From Variovorax boronicumulans (GTDB taxonomy: Bacteria; Pseudomonadota; Gammaproteobacteria; Burkholderiales; Burkholderiaceae_C), in assembly GCF_030812215.1 (NCBI RefSeq), contig NZ_JAUSSG010000010.1, positions 62,001-126,000 on the forward strand: a stretch of DNA of 64,000 nucleotides. Direction: 5' to 3'. Positions within the stretch are counted from its first letter, which is position 1, and each line of letters opens with the position of its first letter. Below, in pieces: positions 24,257 to 32,852 of this stretch. The notes beneath the pieces were generated by a model that saw nothing but the letters and a program-made list of their open reading frames with translations, did no database searches and was not told the origin of the DNA. Both the position numbers and the translations under genes were made by a program.

Positions 24257-25783
24257 TCAGAGCAGCACGATGTCGTACTGCCCCTGCCCGATGGCAGGCT
24301 CGGATTGCAGCGAAATCGGCTTGCCGATGAAGTCGCTCAGCCCCGCCAGGTGCTGGCTTTCCTCGTCGAGGAAAAGCTCGATCACCTGCGGCGACGAGAC
24401 GATGCGGAATTCGCGCGGCGTGAACTGGCGGGCTTCCCGCAGGATCTCGCGCATCACGTCGTAGGCCACGCTGCGCGCGGTCTTCACGATGCCCTGCCCG
24501 CCGCAGGCCGCACACGGTTCGCACAGCATGTGCGCCAGAGATTCGCGCGTGCGCTTGCGCGTCATTTCCACCAGCCCGAGCTGCGAGAAGCCGCCGGCCG
24601 TGGTCTTGACTCGGTCCCGCGCCAGTTGCTTGCGAAACTCCGCCAGCACCTGCTCGCGGTGGTCGTCGCGCCCCATGTCGATGAAGTCGACGATGATGAT
24701 TCCGCCCAGGTTGCGCAGCCGCAGCTGCCGCGCAATCGCCTGCGCCGCTTCCAGGTTCGTCTTGAAGATCGTGTCGTCGAAATTGCGCGCGCCGACGAAG
24801 CCACCGGTGTTCACGTCCACGGTCGTCAGCGCCTCGGTCTGGTCAACCACGAGGTAGCCGCCCGACTTGAGCTCCACGCGCCGGCCCAGCGCCTTGGCGA
24901 TTTCCTCATCCACCGAATACAGGTCGAAGATCGGCCGCTCGCCCTTGTAGTGCTGCAGCTTGCCCGCCGCCTGCGGCATGAATTCGAGACCGAACTTGAG
25001 CAGCACCTCGAACTGCTCGCGCGAATCGATGCGGATGGTCTGCGTGTCTTCGCTGGTCATGTCGCGCAGCACGCGCTGCAACAGGCTCAGGTCCTGGTGC
25101 AGCAGCGACATCGGCGGCAGCTTGCTCGACGCATCGCGGATGCGCGACCAGGTCTTGCGCAGGTAGCCGATGTCTTCTGCCAGCTCGGCGTCGGACGAAT
25201 CCTCGCCGTTGGTGCGGAGGATGAAGCCGCCGGTGTTGGCCGGCACCACGCCGCCGCTGTCGGCCGCCGCGGCCGCCTCGATCAGCGTCAGCATGCGCGT
25301 GCGCAGCGACTCGCGCTGCTCCGAAGGAATCTTCTGCGAGACACCGATGTGGTTGTCCTGCGGCAGGAACACCAGCAGCCGTCCGGCAATGCTGATCTGC
25401 GTCGAGAGCCGCGCGCCCTTGGTGCCGATCGGGTCCTTGATCACCTGCACCAGCAGCGATTGCCCTTCGAACACCTGCTTCTCGATCGGCACCATGGGGC
25501 CGCCGTTGCGGTGGTCGCGCTCGGGCGCAGGCGCGCTCGGCCGCGAGCCCGGGGTGAACGGCGCGACGATGTCGGCCACGTGCAGGAAGGCCGTGCGCTC
25601 CAGGCCGATGTCGATGAACGCCGACTGCATGCCCGGCAGCACGCGCGAGACCTTGCCCAGGTAGATGTTGCCGACCAGCCCGCGCTCCAGCGTGCGTTCG
25701 ACGTGCAGTTCTTGCACCGCGCCGTGCTCGACCAGCGCCACACGGGTCTCTTGCGGGGACCAGTTGATCAGGATGTCTTGCAT
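24257..25783 (-). CDS. rng: Ribonuclease G
   Basis: A 508-residue endoribonuclease of the RNase E/G family. An S1 domain opens the protein ('GNIYLGKVSRVLPGMQSAFI'). The catalytic DNase I-like domain carries 'VDVNTGGFVGARNFDDTIFK' and 'IIIVDFIDMGRDDHREQVL' with the metal-binding aspartates. The Zn-link is 'CEPCAACGGQG'. The short length, without the long RNase E C-terminal scaffold, marks it as RNase G. It processes 16S rRNA and some mRNAs. It is the last gene of the long housekeeping operon, about 140 bases after maf, with a dispersed repeat in the gap. Confidence 0.95.
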   Translation of the reverse strand: MQDILINWSPQETRVALVEHGAVQELHVERTLERGLVGNIYLGKVSRVLPGMQSAFIDIGLERTAFLHVADIVAPFTPGSRPSAPAPERDHRNGGPMVPIEKQVFEGQSLLVQVIKDPIGTKGARLSTQISIAGRLLVFLPQDNHIGVSQKIPSEQRESLRTRMLTLIEAAAAADSGGVVPANTGGFILRTNGEDSSDAELAEDIGYLRKTWSRIRDASSKLPPMSLLHQDLSLLQRVLRDMTSEDTQTIRIDSREQFEVLLKFGLEFMPQAAGKLQHYKGERPIFDLYSVDEEIAKALGRRVELKSGGYLVVDQTEALTTVDVNTGGFVGARNFDDTIFKTNLEAAQAIARQLRLRNLGGIIIVDFIDMGRDDHREQVLAEFRKQLARDRVKTTAGGFSQLGLVEMTRKRTRESLAHMLCEPCAACGGQGIVKTARSVAYDVMREILREARQFTPREFRIVSSPQVIELFLDEESQHLAGLSDFIGKPISLQSEPAIGQGQYDIVLL

Positions 25784-25787
25784 TACA

Positions 25788-25880
25788 GGCTCGCCCCCCA
25801 GGCTGCGCGCACTACGTGTCGCTTCGCCCTCCCCCCTGCCGGGGGGCGCCGCCAGCGGCCCGGCAAAGCCGGTTCCGCGG
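25788..25880. repeat. Dispersed intergenic repeat, copy 1
   Basis: This stretch between maf and rng matches 45210-45300 over about 90 bases, including identical runs GTGTCGCTTCGCC and GGCCCGGCAAAGCCGGTTCC. Internal inverted repeats (CCCCCTGCCGGGGGG, CCGGCAAAGCCGG split here) can fold into hairpins. It is not coding. It looks like a REP-type family of this lineage. Confidence 0.75.
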
Positions 25881-25922
25881 CCGCTCTGAAAAAACGTCGT
25901 GGTTTGAGTGTCATGGGCATGC

Positions 25923-26525
25923 TCATTGAATCATCCCCGCCTGCCTCAAAAGCTGCGCGGTCTCGAACATCGGGAGTCCCATGATGCCCGAATAGGACCC
26001 GCTGATGTGCTCGATGAAGGCCGCCGCAGCACCCTGGATCGCATAGGCGCCGGCCTTGCCCAGCGGTTCGCCGCTGGCGGCATAGCCGGCGATCTGCTTC
26101 TTCGTGATCGCGGCGAAGCGCACGCGCGACACGCTGAGCGCCGCGTGGCGGCGCCGGCCGTGCTGCAGTGCCACGGCGGTCAGCACGCGATGGGTGCTGC
26201 CGGACAAAAGCGCGAGCATGCGTTCGGCGTCGCGCGCATCGTCGGGCTTGCCGAGGATGGTGCAGCCAAGCGCGACCGTGGTGTCGGCACAAAGCACGGG
26301 TGCGTCGGCGAGGCCGAGGCGCTTGCGTCGCGCGACGGCGGCATCGAGCTTGAGGGCCGTGACGCGTTGCACATACGCCGTCGGCGACTCATTGGGCAAC
26401 ACGACTTCGAGCGATTCGGCGTCTTCGTCAGGGCTGGCCAGCAGCAACTCATGGCGAACGCCGAGTTGGCCCAGCAGTTGTGCGCGGCGCGGGCTTTGCG
26501 ATGCGAGGTAGATGAATTCGGGCAA
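25923..26525 (-). CDS. maf: Maf-family nucleotide pyrophosphatase
   Basis: A 200-residue Maf protein with the N-terminal loop ASQSPRR (residues 8-14) and catalytic Asp81 in 'LCADTTVALG'. Maf enzymes hydrolyse dTTP, UTP or modified nucleotides to monophosphates and so sanitise the nucleotide pool. No ATG exists near the N-terminus. A TTG start at 26525 gives MPEFIYLASQSPRR, with GGAG eight bases upstream and the stop of the upstream gene two bases away; a second TTG at 26531 is possible. Part of the housekeeping operon. Confidence 0.88.
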   Translation of the reverse strand: MPEFIYLASQSPRRAQLLGQLGVRHELLLASPDEDAESLEVVLPNESPTAYVQRVTALKLDAAVARRKRLGLADAPVLCADTTVALGCTILGKPDDARDAERMLALLSGSTHRVLTAVALQHGRRRHAALSVSRVRFAAITKKQIAGYAASGEPLGKAGAYAIQGAAAAFIEHISGSYSGIMGLPMFETAQLLRQAGMIQ

Positions 26526-26527
26526 GT

Positions 26528-27208
26528 TCAAGGCTCCGTGAGGTTCCAGACCAAGCCATGCGGCAGGCGCGCAGGTCCGAACAGAAAGTGAAGGACGCGC
26601 CGGCGGACAGGAGCCCAGGCGCGAGAAGAGGCGTGCAACAGCAACGGGCGCATGGCGAGGGCATCGCCACGGGCGGCGGTACAGGTCACTTCGCCATGGA
26701 TGTCCCGCAAGGCTCGCGCCTCCGCGTCGCCGAGCCGGCCCGCCCGATGGCTGCCAGGCACGACGCGCAAGGGGCCCGCGTCGACGCCGCAGTCGTCCAG
26801 ATGCACCCGCACGGCGAGCAGCGATTCCAGCACCTCGGCTGGTGGCTGAACATAGGGCTCGCCTTCCTTGATGGAAACCGGCAGTGCCGCGTCGGGCGGG
26901 CTCGCCGATGCGGGAATCGATGTGTCCTGGTGCAGCGCGACCAGCCAGTTCCTGTCGGCGGTCTTGTCGAACAGCGTGCATTGCACGGCCACCGATGCGG
27001 GGTCCAGCAAGTCGGCTTCGACAAGCCGCGCCTTGAGTTGCACCGCGATGTCTCGGCACTGAGGTTGCGTCAGCAGATTGCGGCTGCCGACCGCGCCTTG
27101 CAGCCATGGCCCCAGCGACACTGCAACCTTGTCCATGTGCCCCGTCGGCAGCAGCGCGGGCAGAAATGCGAAGCCCGCCCCATCGAGCAAGGCGCCCAGC
27201 CCGGTCAT
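26528..27208 (-). CDS. Phytanoyl-CoA dioxygenase (PhyH)-like protein
   Basis: A 226-residue Fe(II)/2-oxoglutarate-type protein. The metal triad is visible as His93 and Asp95 in 'ALHQDTSIP' and His192 in 'PLLLHASSRAW', followed by arginines 202-204 suitable for 2-oxoglutarate binding; 'GPLRVVPGSHRAGRL' is typical of the family. The ATG at 27208 overlaps the rlmH stop as ATGA; a GTG at 27244 is the alternative start. The gene is inserted between rlmH and maf. Its substrate is unknown, and its place among RNA and ribosome genes does not tell. Confidence 0.82.
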   Translation of the reverse strand: MTGLGALLDGAGFAFLPALLPTGHMDKVAVSLGPWLQGAVGSRNLLTQPQCRDIAVQLKARLVEADLLDPASVAVQCTLFDKTADRNWLVALHQDTSIPASASPPDAALPVSIKEGEPYVQPPAEVLESLLAVRVHLDDCGVDAGPLRVVPGSHRAGRLGDAEARALRDIHGEVTCTAARGDALAMRPLLLHASSRAWAPVRRRVLHFLFGPARLPHGLVWNLTEP

Positions 27209-27672
27209 TCCCGGTGGTACGGATGGCCCGCGTTGACCGACCACGCCCGGTACAGCTGCTCGACCAGCAGCACCCGCGCCATCGCATGCGGCAGGGTCAG
27301 GTCGGAGAGGCGGATGCGTTCGTGCGCCGCGGCCTTGAAGGCGGGGTCAAGGCCATCGGGCCCGCCGATGACGAGGGCCACGTCGTCGCCCTCGCCTTGC
27401 CAGGCCTGCAGGCGCGCCGCGAGCGCCTTGGTGGTGAGTGCGGTGCCACGCTCGTCGAGCGCCACGATGCGCATGCCGCGGGCGATGGCGCCCTCGATGC
27501 GTTCGCGTTCGGCAGCATAGAGCGTCTCCAGTGACTTGGAGCCGCGGGGTTCGGTCTTGACGGCGCGCAGTTCGAGCTTGAGCTCGGGCGGGAAGCGCTT
27601 GGCGTAGTCGTCCCAGGCAGTCTGCGCCCAATCGGGCATGCGCTGCCCGACGGCGACCACCAGGAGCTTCAT
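27205..27672 (-). CDS. rlmH: 23S rRNA pseudouridine-1915 N3-methyltransferase RlmH
   Basis: A 155-residue SPOUT-class methyltransferase, the normal length. It opens 'MKLLVVAVGQRMPDWAQTAW', and carries the SAM-binding trefoil-knot residues 'VALVIGGPDGLDP' and the C-terminal 'SDLTLPHAMARVLLVEQLYR' with final 'GHPYHRE'. It methylates m3-pseudouridine 1915 on the intact 70S ribosome. Its ATG overlaps the rsfS stop by four bases and its stop overlaps the PhyH-like start, so translation is coupled on both sides. Confidence 0.97.
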   Translation of the reverse strand: MKLLVVAVGQRMPDWAQTAWDDYAKRFPPELKLELRAVKTEPRGSKSLETLYAAERERIEGAIARGMRIVALDERGTALTTKALAARLQAWQGEGDDVALVIGGPDGLDPAFKAAAHERIRLSDLTLPHAMARVLLVEQLYRAWSVNAGHPYHRE

Positions 27673-28346
27673 GCGCGGCGGGCTGGCGCCTTCTTGGCAG
27701 GCGCCTTCTTTGCCGCTGGTTTCTTCGCGGCGGGCTTGCCGATGACCTTGACCGGTATGCGCGCAGTGGTCGAGGTCTTCTTGGCGGGAGCCTTCTTCGC
27801 AGCCGTTTTTCTTGCGGGCGAGCGGCGGGCCTTCTCTTCCCTGGCTTCTTGCTCGGCAGCCTTGACCGCGGTCTTGGCGGCGCTTGCACGGCGCAGCGAA
27901 GGCTCCTTGGCAGCGGGCTTTTTCTTCTTCTCGCCCGCGTCTTCCGTGCTCGACGAGGTGCTGGCGGCGGGCTTGGCGCCGCCGAGCTTGGCGCGCACCG
28001 GCTTGTCGCCCCAGATCTCTTCGAGGTGGTAGTACTGGCGGATGGCGGGCTGCATGATGTGCACCACGGCCGCGCCGCAGTCCACGATGATCCACTCGCC
28101 GTTGTCCTCGCCCTCGATGCGCGGCTTGCCGAAACCAGCCTCGCGCACCGCGTCGCGCACGCTGGCGGCGAGCGCCTTGGTCTGGCGGTTAGAGGTGCCC
28201 GAGGCGACGATCACGCGCTCGAACAGCGGCGACAAGTGCTCTGTGTCGAATACCTGGATGTCCTGCGCCTTGACGTCTTCGAGTCCATCGATGATGGCTC
28301 GCTGGAGTTTCTGGGTGTCTTTCTTGGCGGCGGCTTCAGTGGTCAT
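27669..28346 (-). CDS. rsfS: Ribosomal silencing factor RsfS with long Lys/Ala-rich tail
   Basis: Residues 1 to about 120 are a normal RsfS/Iojap domain ('AIIDGLEDVKAQDIQVFDTE', 'GEWIIVDCGAAVVHIM', 'RQYYHLEEIWGD'), which binds uL14 and blocks subunit joining in starvation. From about residue 121 to 225 follows a low-complexity tail of Lys, Ala, Pro and Arg with repeated KKAPAKK-like units, similar in composition to histone H1-like tails. The usual RsfS length is about 105-130 residues, so the protein is roughly doubled. The tail likely binds nucleic acid, perhaps rRNA. Start ATG overlaps the nadD stop by one base. Confidence 0.93.
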   Translation of the reverse strand: MTTEAAAKKDTQKLQRAIIDGLEDVKAQDIQVFDTEHLSPLFERVIVASGTSNRQTKALAASVRDAVREAGFGKPRIEGEDNGEWIIVDCGAAVVHIMQPAIRQYYHLEEIWGDKPVRAKLGGAKPAASTSSSTEDAGEKKKKPAAKEPSLRRASAAKTAVKAAEQEAREEKARRSPARKTAAKKAPAKKTSTTARIPVKVIGKPAAKKPAAKKAPAKKAPARRA

Positions 28347-28972
28347 CAGGCAGAGCGGTAGAGGTGGTGTTGGTCAATATAGCGTGCAACCGTGGGCGGA
28401 ACCAGCGAGGAAATGTCCACGCCCAGTGCAGCGCGCCGCCGAATCTCGGTGGCGCTGATGTCCATGGCAGGCAGTTCGAGCGCCTCGAAACGCGCGCCGG
28501 ACGGGAGGCCGGGCAGCGTATTCGGATCAAAACGGGCGGTGTCGGCCGTCGATAGTGCGCGATACGCTACAGAAATAGTAGCGACCGCGAGTATATCCTG
28601 CCAGCCGTGCCAGCTCGGCAGGGCCCGCGCCTGGTCGGCGCCCATGACCAGCAGCAGCTCGGCGTCGGGGTACGCCTGCTGCAGTTCATGGAGGGTATCG
28701 ATGGTGTAGGTGGGGCCGTCGCGCAGCATCTCGCGCGAATCGACGACCACGCCCGGAATGCCACCGAACGCCAGCTGCGCCATCGCGAGGCGATCCTTGG
28801 CGGGCGTGAGTTCTCGCACTTTGTGCCACGCATGGCCGGTCGGGAAGACATAGAGCGCGGCCAGGCCCAGTTGTTCGAGCGCCACCCGAGCGAGCGCAAC
28901 GTGCGCGTTGTGCGGCGGATCGAAAGCACCGCCGAAGACGCCGATGCGCGGGGCCGTGCCGGAAGGATTCAC
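28346..28972 (-). CDS. nadD: Nicotinate-nucleotide adenylyltransferase
   Basis: A 208-residue nucleotidyltransferase with the N-terminal phosphate-binding motif 'IGVFGGAFDPPHNAHV' (His21, His24) and C-terminal 'AMDISATEIRRRAALG', which carries the ISST-like adenylate motif. It makes deamido-NAD from nicotinate mononucleotide and ATP. There is no ATG; a GTG at 28972 overlaps the hemF stop as GTGA. The open frame upstream is the hemF gene in another frame. Confidence 0.93.
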   Translation of the reverse strand: MNPSGTAPRIGVFGGAFDPPHNAHVALARVALEQLGLAALYVFPTGHAWHKVRELTPAKDRLAMAQLAFGGIPGVVVDSREMLRDGPTYTIDTLHELQQAYPDAELLLVMGADQARALPSWHGWQDILAVATISVAYRALSTADTARFDPNTLPGLPSGARFEALELPAMDISATEIRRRAALGVDISSLVPPTVARYIDQHHLYRSA

Positions 28973-29886
28973 AACCAGTCGCGCCGCGGGAGGAAGTCGC
29001 TGTAAAGCGCCGCTTCGGGGCTGCCGGGTTCGGGCTGCTGGCGATAGGCCCAGCTTGCGAGCGGCGGCATCGAGAGCAGGATCGATTCGGTGCGTCCGCC
29101 CGACTGCAGTCCGAAGTGCGTGCCACGGTCCCACACGAGGTTGAACTCGACATAGCGCCCGCGCCGGTAGAGCTGAAACTCGCGCTCGCGCTCGTCGTAG
29201 TGCGTGTTGCGGCGGCGCTCGACCAGCGGCACGTAGGCCGGCAGGAACGCATCGCCGACCGAGCGCATCAGCGAAAAGCCGTTCTCGAACCCGCCCTCGG
29301 CGAAGTCGTCGAAGAAGATGCCGCCGATGCCGCGCTGCTCGTTGCGGTGCTTCAGAAAGAAATACTCGTCGCACCAGGTCTTGAAGCGCGGGTACTTGTC
29401 GTCGCCGAAGGGCGCGAGCGCATCGCGGCAGACGGTGTGAAAGTGCACTGCGTCTTCCTCGAAGCCGTAGCACGGCGTGAGGTCCATGCCGCCGCCGAAC
29501 CAGCAAACCGGCTCGCCGCCCTCGGGCAACGCAGCCAGCATGCGCACGTTCATGTGGACGATCGGCACGTACGGATTGCGCGGGTGGAACACCAGCGACA
29601 CGCCCATCGCCTCGAATGGCGCACCAGCCAGTTCAGGCCGATTCTGCGTGGCCGAAGGCGGCAGCCTGGGCCCGCGCACCTGCGAAAACCCGCAACCCGC
29701 CCGCTCGAACAGCGCCCCGCCTTCGAGGATGCAGGTGAGGCCATTGCCCTGCAGTTGCTCGCCCGGCGCCTTGTGCCAGGCATCGTGCAGGCAGGTGCCG
29801 CCGTCGGCCTTCTCGACCGCCGCGATGATCGACTGCTGCAGTCCGCGCAGGTAGCTGCCGACTGCCGCGGGGTTGTCTTGCTGCAT
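28969..29886 (-). CDS. hemF: Oxygen-dependent coproporphyrinogen III oxidase
   Basis: A 305-residue HemF. Diagnostic segments are 'GVSLVFHPRNPYVPIVHMNV', 'WFGGGMDLTPCYGFEEDAVH', 'RGIGGIFFDDFAEGGFENGF' and 'RGRYVEFNLVWDRGTHFGLQ', covering the signature residues of aerobic coproporphyrinogen oxidases. It decarboxylates two propionates to give protoporphyrinogen IX in heme synthesis and needs O2. Its start overlaps the purD stop by one base, its stop the nadD start. Confidence 0.97.
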   Translation of the reverse strand: MQQDNPAAVGSYLRGLQQSIIAAVEKADGGTCLHDAWHKAPGEQLQGNGLTCILEGGALFERAGCGFSQVRGPRLPPSATQNRPELAGAPFEAMGVSLVFHPRNPYVPIVHMNVRMLAALPEGGEPVCWFGGGMDLTPCYGFEEDAVHFHTVCRDALAPFGDDKYPRFKTWCDEYFFLKHRNEQRGIGGIFFDDFAEGGFENGFSLMRSVGDAFLPAYVPLVERRRNTHYDEREREFQLYRRGRYVEFNLVWDRGTHFGLQSGGRTESILLSMPPLASWAYRQQPEPGSPEAALYSDFLPRRDWL

Positions 29887-31184
29887 CAGGCTTGGGGTGC
29901 GTTGCGCGCATGAACTGCGCGAAATCCGATGTCCTTGCGGTATTGCGCGCCGTCGAAGCGCACACGCGCCGCGACCTCGTAGGCGCGCTGCTGCGCGAGC
30001 TTCACGCTGTCGGCCAACACGGTCACGCAGAGCACGCGGCCGCCGCTGGTCTTGAGTTCGCCGTCCTGCATGGTTGTTCCGGCGTGGAACACCACTGCAT
30101 CGGGCGCCTCAGGCGGAATGCCGGTGATGCGGTCGCCCTTGCGCGGCGAGAGCGGATAGCCGTGCGCCGCCATCACCACGCCGAGCGCGACACGGCGGTC
30201 CCACTGCAGCTCGACCTGGTCGAGCGTGCCGTCCGTGGCGTGCCAGAACACTTCGAACAGGTCGGACTTGAGCCGCATCATGATCGGCTGCGTCTCGGGA
30301 TCGCCCATGCGGCAGTTGAATTCGAGCGTCTTCGGATGTCCAGCCGCATCGATCATCAGGCCGGCATAGAGGAAGCCGGTGTACGGAATGCCGTCCTTTT
30401 CCATGCCGCGGATCGTCGGCAGGATGATCTCGCGCATTGCGCGGGCGTGCACCTCGGCCGTGACCACCGGCGCGGGCGAATACGCGCCCATGCCGCCGGT
30501 GTTGGGGCCTTCGTCACCGTCGAGCAGGCGCTTGTGGTCCTGGCTGGTGGCGAGCGCGGTGACGTTCTTGCCATCGCACAGCACGATGAAGCTGGCCTCT
30601 TCGCCCTGCAGGAATTCTTCGATGACCACGCGCGCGCCGCCGTCGTTGTGCGACACGCCGAACTTGTTGTCGACCAGCATGAAGTCGACAGCCTCGTGCG
30701 CCTCTTCCGCGGTCATGGCAACCACCACGCCCTTGCCGGCGGCCAGGCCGTCGGCCTTGACGACGATCGGCGCGCCCTTGGCGTCGATGTACGCGTGTGC
30801 CGCAGCGGCGTCGGTGAAGGCTTCGTATTCGGCCGTCGGGATCTTGTGGCGCTTCATGAACGCCTTGGAGAACGCCTTGGAACTCTCCAACTGCGCAGCC
30901 GCCTGCGTCGGGCCGAAGATGCGCAGGCCGTGCGCGCGGAATTCGTCGACCACGCCCGCGGCGAGCGGCGCCTCGGGGCCGACCACGGTGAGCGATATCT
31001 TTTCCTGGATGGCCCATTCGCGCAGCGCGGCGGGCTCGGTGATGTCGATGCAGTCGTAGCGCTCGTCGCTCACGGTACCGCCGTTGCCCGGCGCCACGTA
31101 TACGCGGCTGACACGGTTGGCCTGTGCCAGTCGCCATGCCAAGGCGTGTTCACGGCCCCCTCCCCCAATAACCAGTACCTTCAT
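29886..31184 (-). CDS. purD: Phosphoribosylamine-glycine ligase
   Basis: A 432-residue GAR synthetase. It opens 'MKVLVIGGGGREHALAWRL', with 'GPEAPLAAGVVDEFRAHGLR' and ATP-grasp elements 'APIVVKADGLAAGKGVVVAM' and 'TLEFNCRMGDPETQPIMMRL' in the expected order. It joins glycine to phosphoribosylamine in purine synthesis. It follows yebC by 34 bases and is coupled to hemF. Confidence 0.97.
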   Translation of the reverse strand: MKVLVIGGGGREHALAWRLAQANRVSRVYVAPGNGGTVSDERYDCIDITEPAALREWAIQEKISLTVVGPEAPLAAGVVDEFRAHGLRIFGPTQAAAQLESSKAFSKAFMKRHKIPTAEYEAFTDAAAAHAYIDAKGAPIVVKADGLAAGKGVVVAMTAEEAHEAVDFMLVDNKFGVSHNDGGARVVIEEFLQGEEASFIVLCDGKNVTALATSQDHKRLLDGDEGPNTGGMGAYSPAPVVTAEVHARAMREIILPTIRGMEKDGIPYTGFLYAGLMIDAAGHPKTLEFNCRMGDPETQPIMMRLKSDLFEVFWHATDGTLDQVELQWDRRVALGVVMAAHGYPLSPRKGDRITGIPPEAPDAVVFHAGTTMQDGELKTSGGRVLCVTVLADSVKLAQQRAYEVAARVRFDGAQYRKDIGFRAVHARNAPQA

Positions 31185-31218
31185 TCGCGGGCCTTCTTCA
31201 TTTGCTGTGGATCAATGT

Positions 31219-31944
31219 TCATTCGGACAGTAAGGCGTTGTGATAGACCGCCTGCACATCGTCCAGGTCCTCGAGCACGTCGAGCAGCTTCTGCATCTTT
31301 GCGGCGTCCTCGCCGGCCACGTCCACCGTGTTCTCGGCACGCATGGTGACTTCGGCCACTTCCGGGTTCAGGCCGGCAGCTTCGAGCGCGTTTTTCACGG
31401 CCTCGAATTCGAGGGGCGCCGTGATCACCTCGATGGCACCGTCGTCGTCGGTGACGACATCTTCGGCGCCTGCTTCGAGCGCCACTTCCATCACCTTGTC
31501 TTCGTTGGTGCCGGGCGCAAAGATGATCTGACCACAGTGCTTGAACTGGAAGGCCACCGAGCCTTCGGTGCCCATGTTGCCGCCGTGCTTGGAGAAGGCG
31601 TGGCGCACTTCGGCCACGGTGCGCACGCGGTTGTCGGTCATGGTGTCGACGATGATCGCCGCGCCGCCGATGCCGTACCCCTCGTAACGAATTTCTTCGT
31701 AGTTGACGCCTTCGAGGTTGCCGGTGGCCTTGTCGATGTTGCGCTTGACCGTGTCGATCGGCAGGTTGACCGCCTTGGCTTTTTCGACCGCCAGCCGCAG
31801 CCGCGGGTTGGCGCTCAGGTCGCCGCCGCCGGCGCGGGCGGCCACGGTGATTTCACGGATGGCACGGGTCCAGAGCTTGCCGCGCTTCTCGTCCTGGCGG
31901 CCCTTCCGGTGCTGGATGTTCGCCCATTTGCTGTGTCCGGCCAT
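31219..31944 (-). CDS. yebC: YebC/PmpR-family protein
   Basis: A 241-residue YebC protein, full length, starting 'MAGHSKWANIQHRKGRQDEK' as nearly all members do, with 'YEGYGIGGAAIIVDTMTDNR' and 'FSKHGGNMGTEGSVAFQFKH'. The family was described as transcriptional regulators; recent work on some members indicates a role in ribosome stalling relief at difficult proline motifs. First gene of the housekeeping operon, in which purD, hemF, nadD, rsfS, rlmH and maf follow. Confidence 0.96.
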   Translation of the reverse strand: MAGHSKWANIQHRKGRQDEKRGKLWTRAIREITVAARAGGGDLSANPRLRLAVEKAKAVNLPIDTVKRNIDKATGNLEGVNYEEIRYEGYGIGGAAIIVDTMTDNRVRTVAEVRHAFSKHGGNMGTEGSVAFQFKHCGQIIFAPGTNEDKVMEVALEAGAEDVVTDDDGAIEVITAPLEFEAVKNALEAAGLNPEVAEVTMRAENTVDVAGEDAAKMQKLLDVLEDLDDVQAVYHNALLSE

Positions 31945-32061
31945 GGCTTTCTATCTCGCTGTCTTGTGTTTTCAAAGCAAGGTGCGAGTTTACTGTCCGG
32001 CGCACACAACGCCCGCCGGCGCCCCGGAATTCAGGTCGGGGCTTTTGGCGATAATCTTTCG

Positions 32062-32850
32062 ATGACGCCATCGCCTACCGTCGGAACCGGGAATCCCGAC
32101 ACCCTTGCGCCCCACGCGCCCCTTCCGCTGTATTACAACAATGAGGTAGAGCACCAGGCATTCCTTCGCCGTATCTTCGACAGCACCGCCGCAGACTACG
32201 ACCGCATCGAGGCCGTGCTGGCCTTCGGCACCGGCCCTTCGTACCGCCGCGCTGCACTGCAGCAAGCCGGCCTCGCGACCGGCGCAGAGGTGCTCGACGT
32301 GGGCATCGGCACCGGCCTCGTGGCGCGCGAGGCGCTCAGGATCATCGGCCCGACGGGCAAACTCACCGGCGTCGACCCGAGCGCCGGCATGATGGAACAG
32401 GTCAAGCTGCCCGGCGTCGAACTGCTGACGGGCGTGGCCGAAGCGCTCCCCCGCCCCGACGCCAGCTGCGATTTCGTGAGCATGGGCTACGCGATGCGCC
32501 ACATCAGCGACGTGGCCGCCGCCTTCAGCGAATTCCATCGCGTGCTGCGGTCGGGCGGGCGCGTGATCGTGCTCGAAATCACCAAGCCCGAAGGCCGCAT
32601 CGCGACGGCGCTGCTCAAGGGCTACATGCGCGCCGTGGTGCCGCTGATCGCCCGCGTGGTCGGGCGCCAGCGCAACACCTCCGAACTGTGGCGCTACTAC
32701 TGGGACACCATCGAGGCCTGCATTCCGCCCGAGCGCGTGATGCAGGCGCTGGGCGATGCGGGCTTCACCGAGGTGCGCCGCTACCCGAGCCTGGGCGTTT
32801 TTTCTTCCTACACCGCCCGCAAACCAGAACAGACCGCTAAGGCCACTTGA
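32062..32850 (+). CDS. UbiE/COQ5-like SAM-dependent methyltransferase
   Basis: A 262-residue class I methyltransferase. SAM motif I is 'EVLDVGIGTGLVAREA' (about residues 76-91); 'FVSMGYAMRHISDVAAAFSE' and 'RVLRSGGRVIVLEITKPEG' resemble UbiE/COQ5 motifs. It is not obviously the housekeeping ubiE, because it has an N-terminal extension and heads a group of chorismatase, acyltransferase and glycosyltransferase genes; the downstream start overlaps or nearly overlaps its stop. Methylation of an aromatic intermediate is a reasonable inference. Start ATG at 32062; earlier in-frame codons lie antisense to yebC. Confidence 0.88.
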   Translation: MTPSPTVGTGNPDTLAPHAPLPLYYNNEVEHQAFLRRIFDSTAADYDRIEAVLAFGTGPSYRRAALQQAGLATGAEVLDVGIGTGLVAREALRIIGPTGKLTGVDPSAGMMEQVKLPGVELLTGVAEALPRPDASCDFVSMGYAMRHISDVAAAFSEFHRVLRSGGRVIVLEITKPEGRIATALLKGYMRAVVPLIARVVGRQRNTSELWRYYWDTIEACIPPERVMQALGDAGFTEVRRYPSLGVFSSYTARKPEQTAKAT

Positions 32851-32852
32851 CA

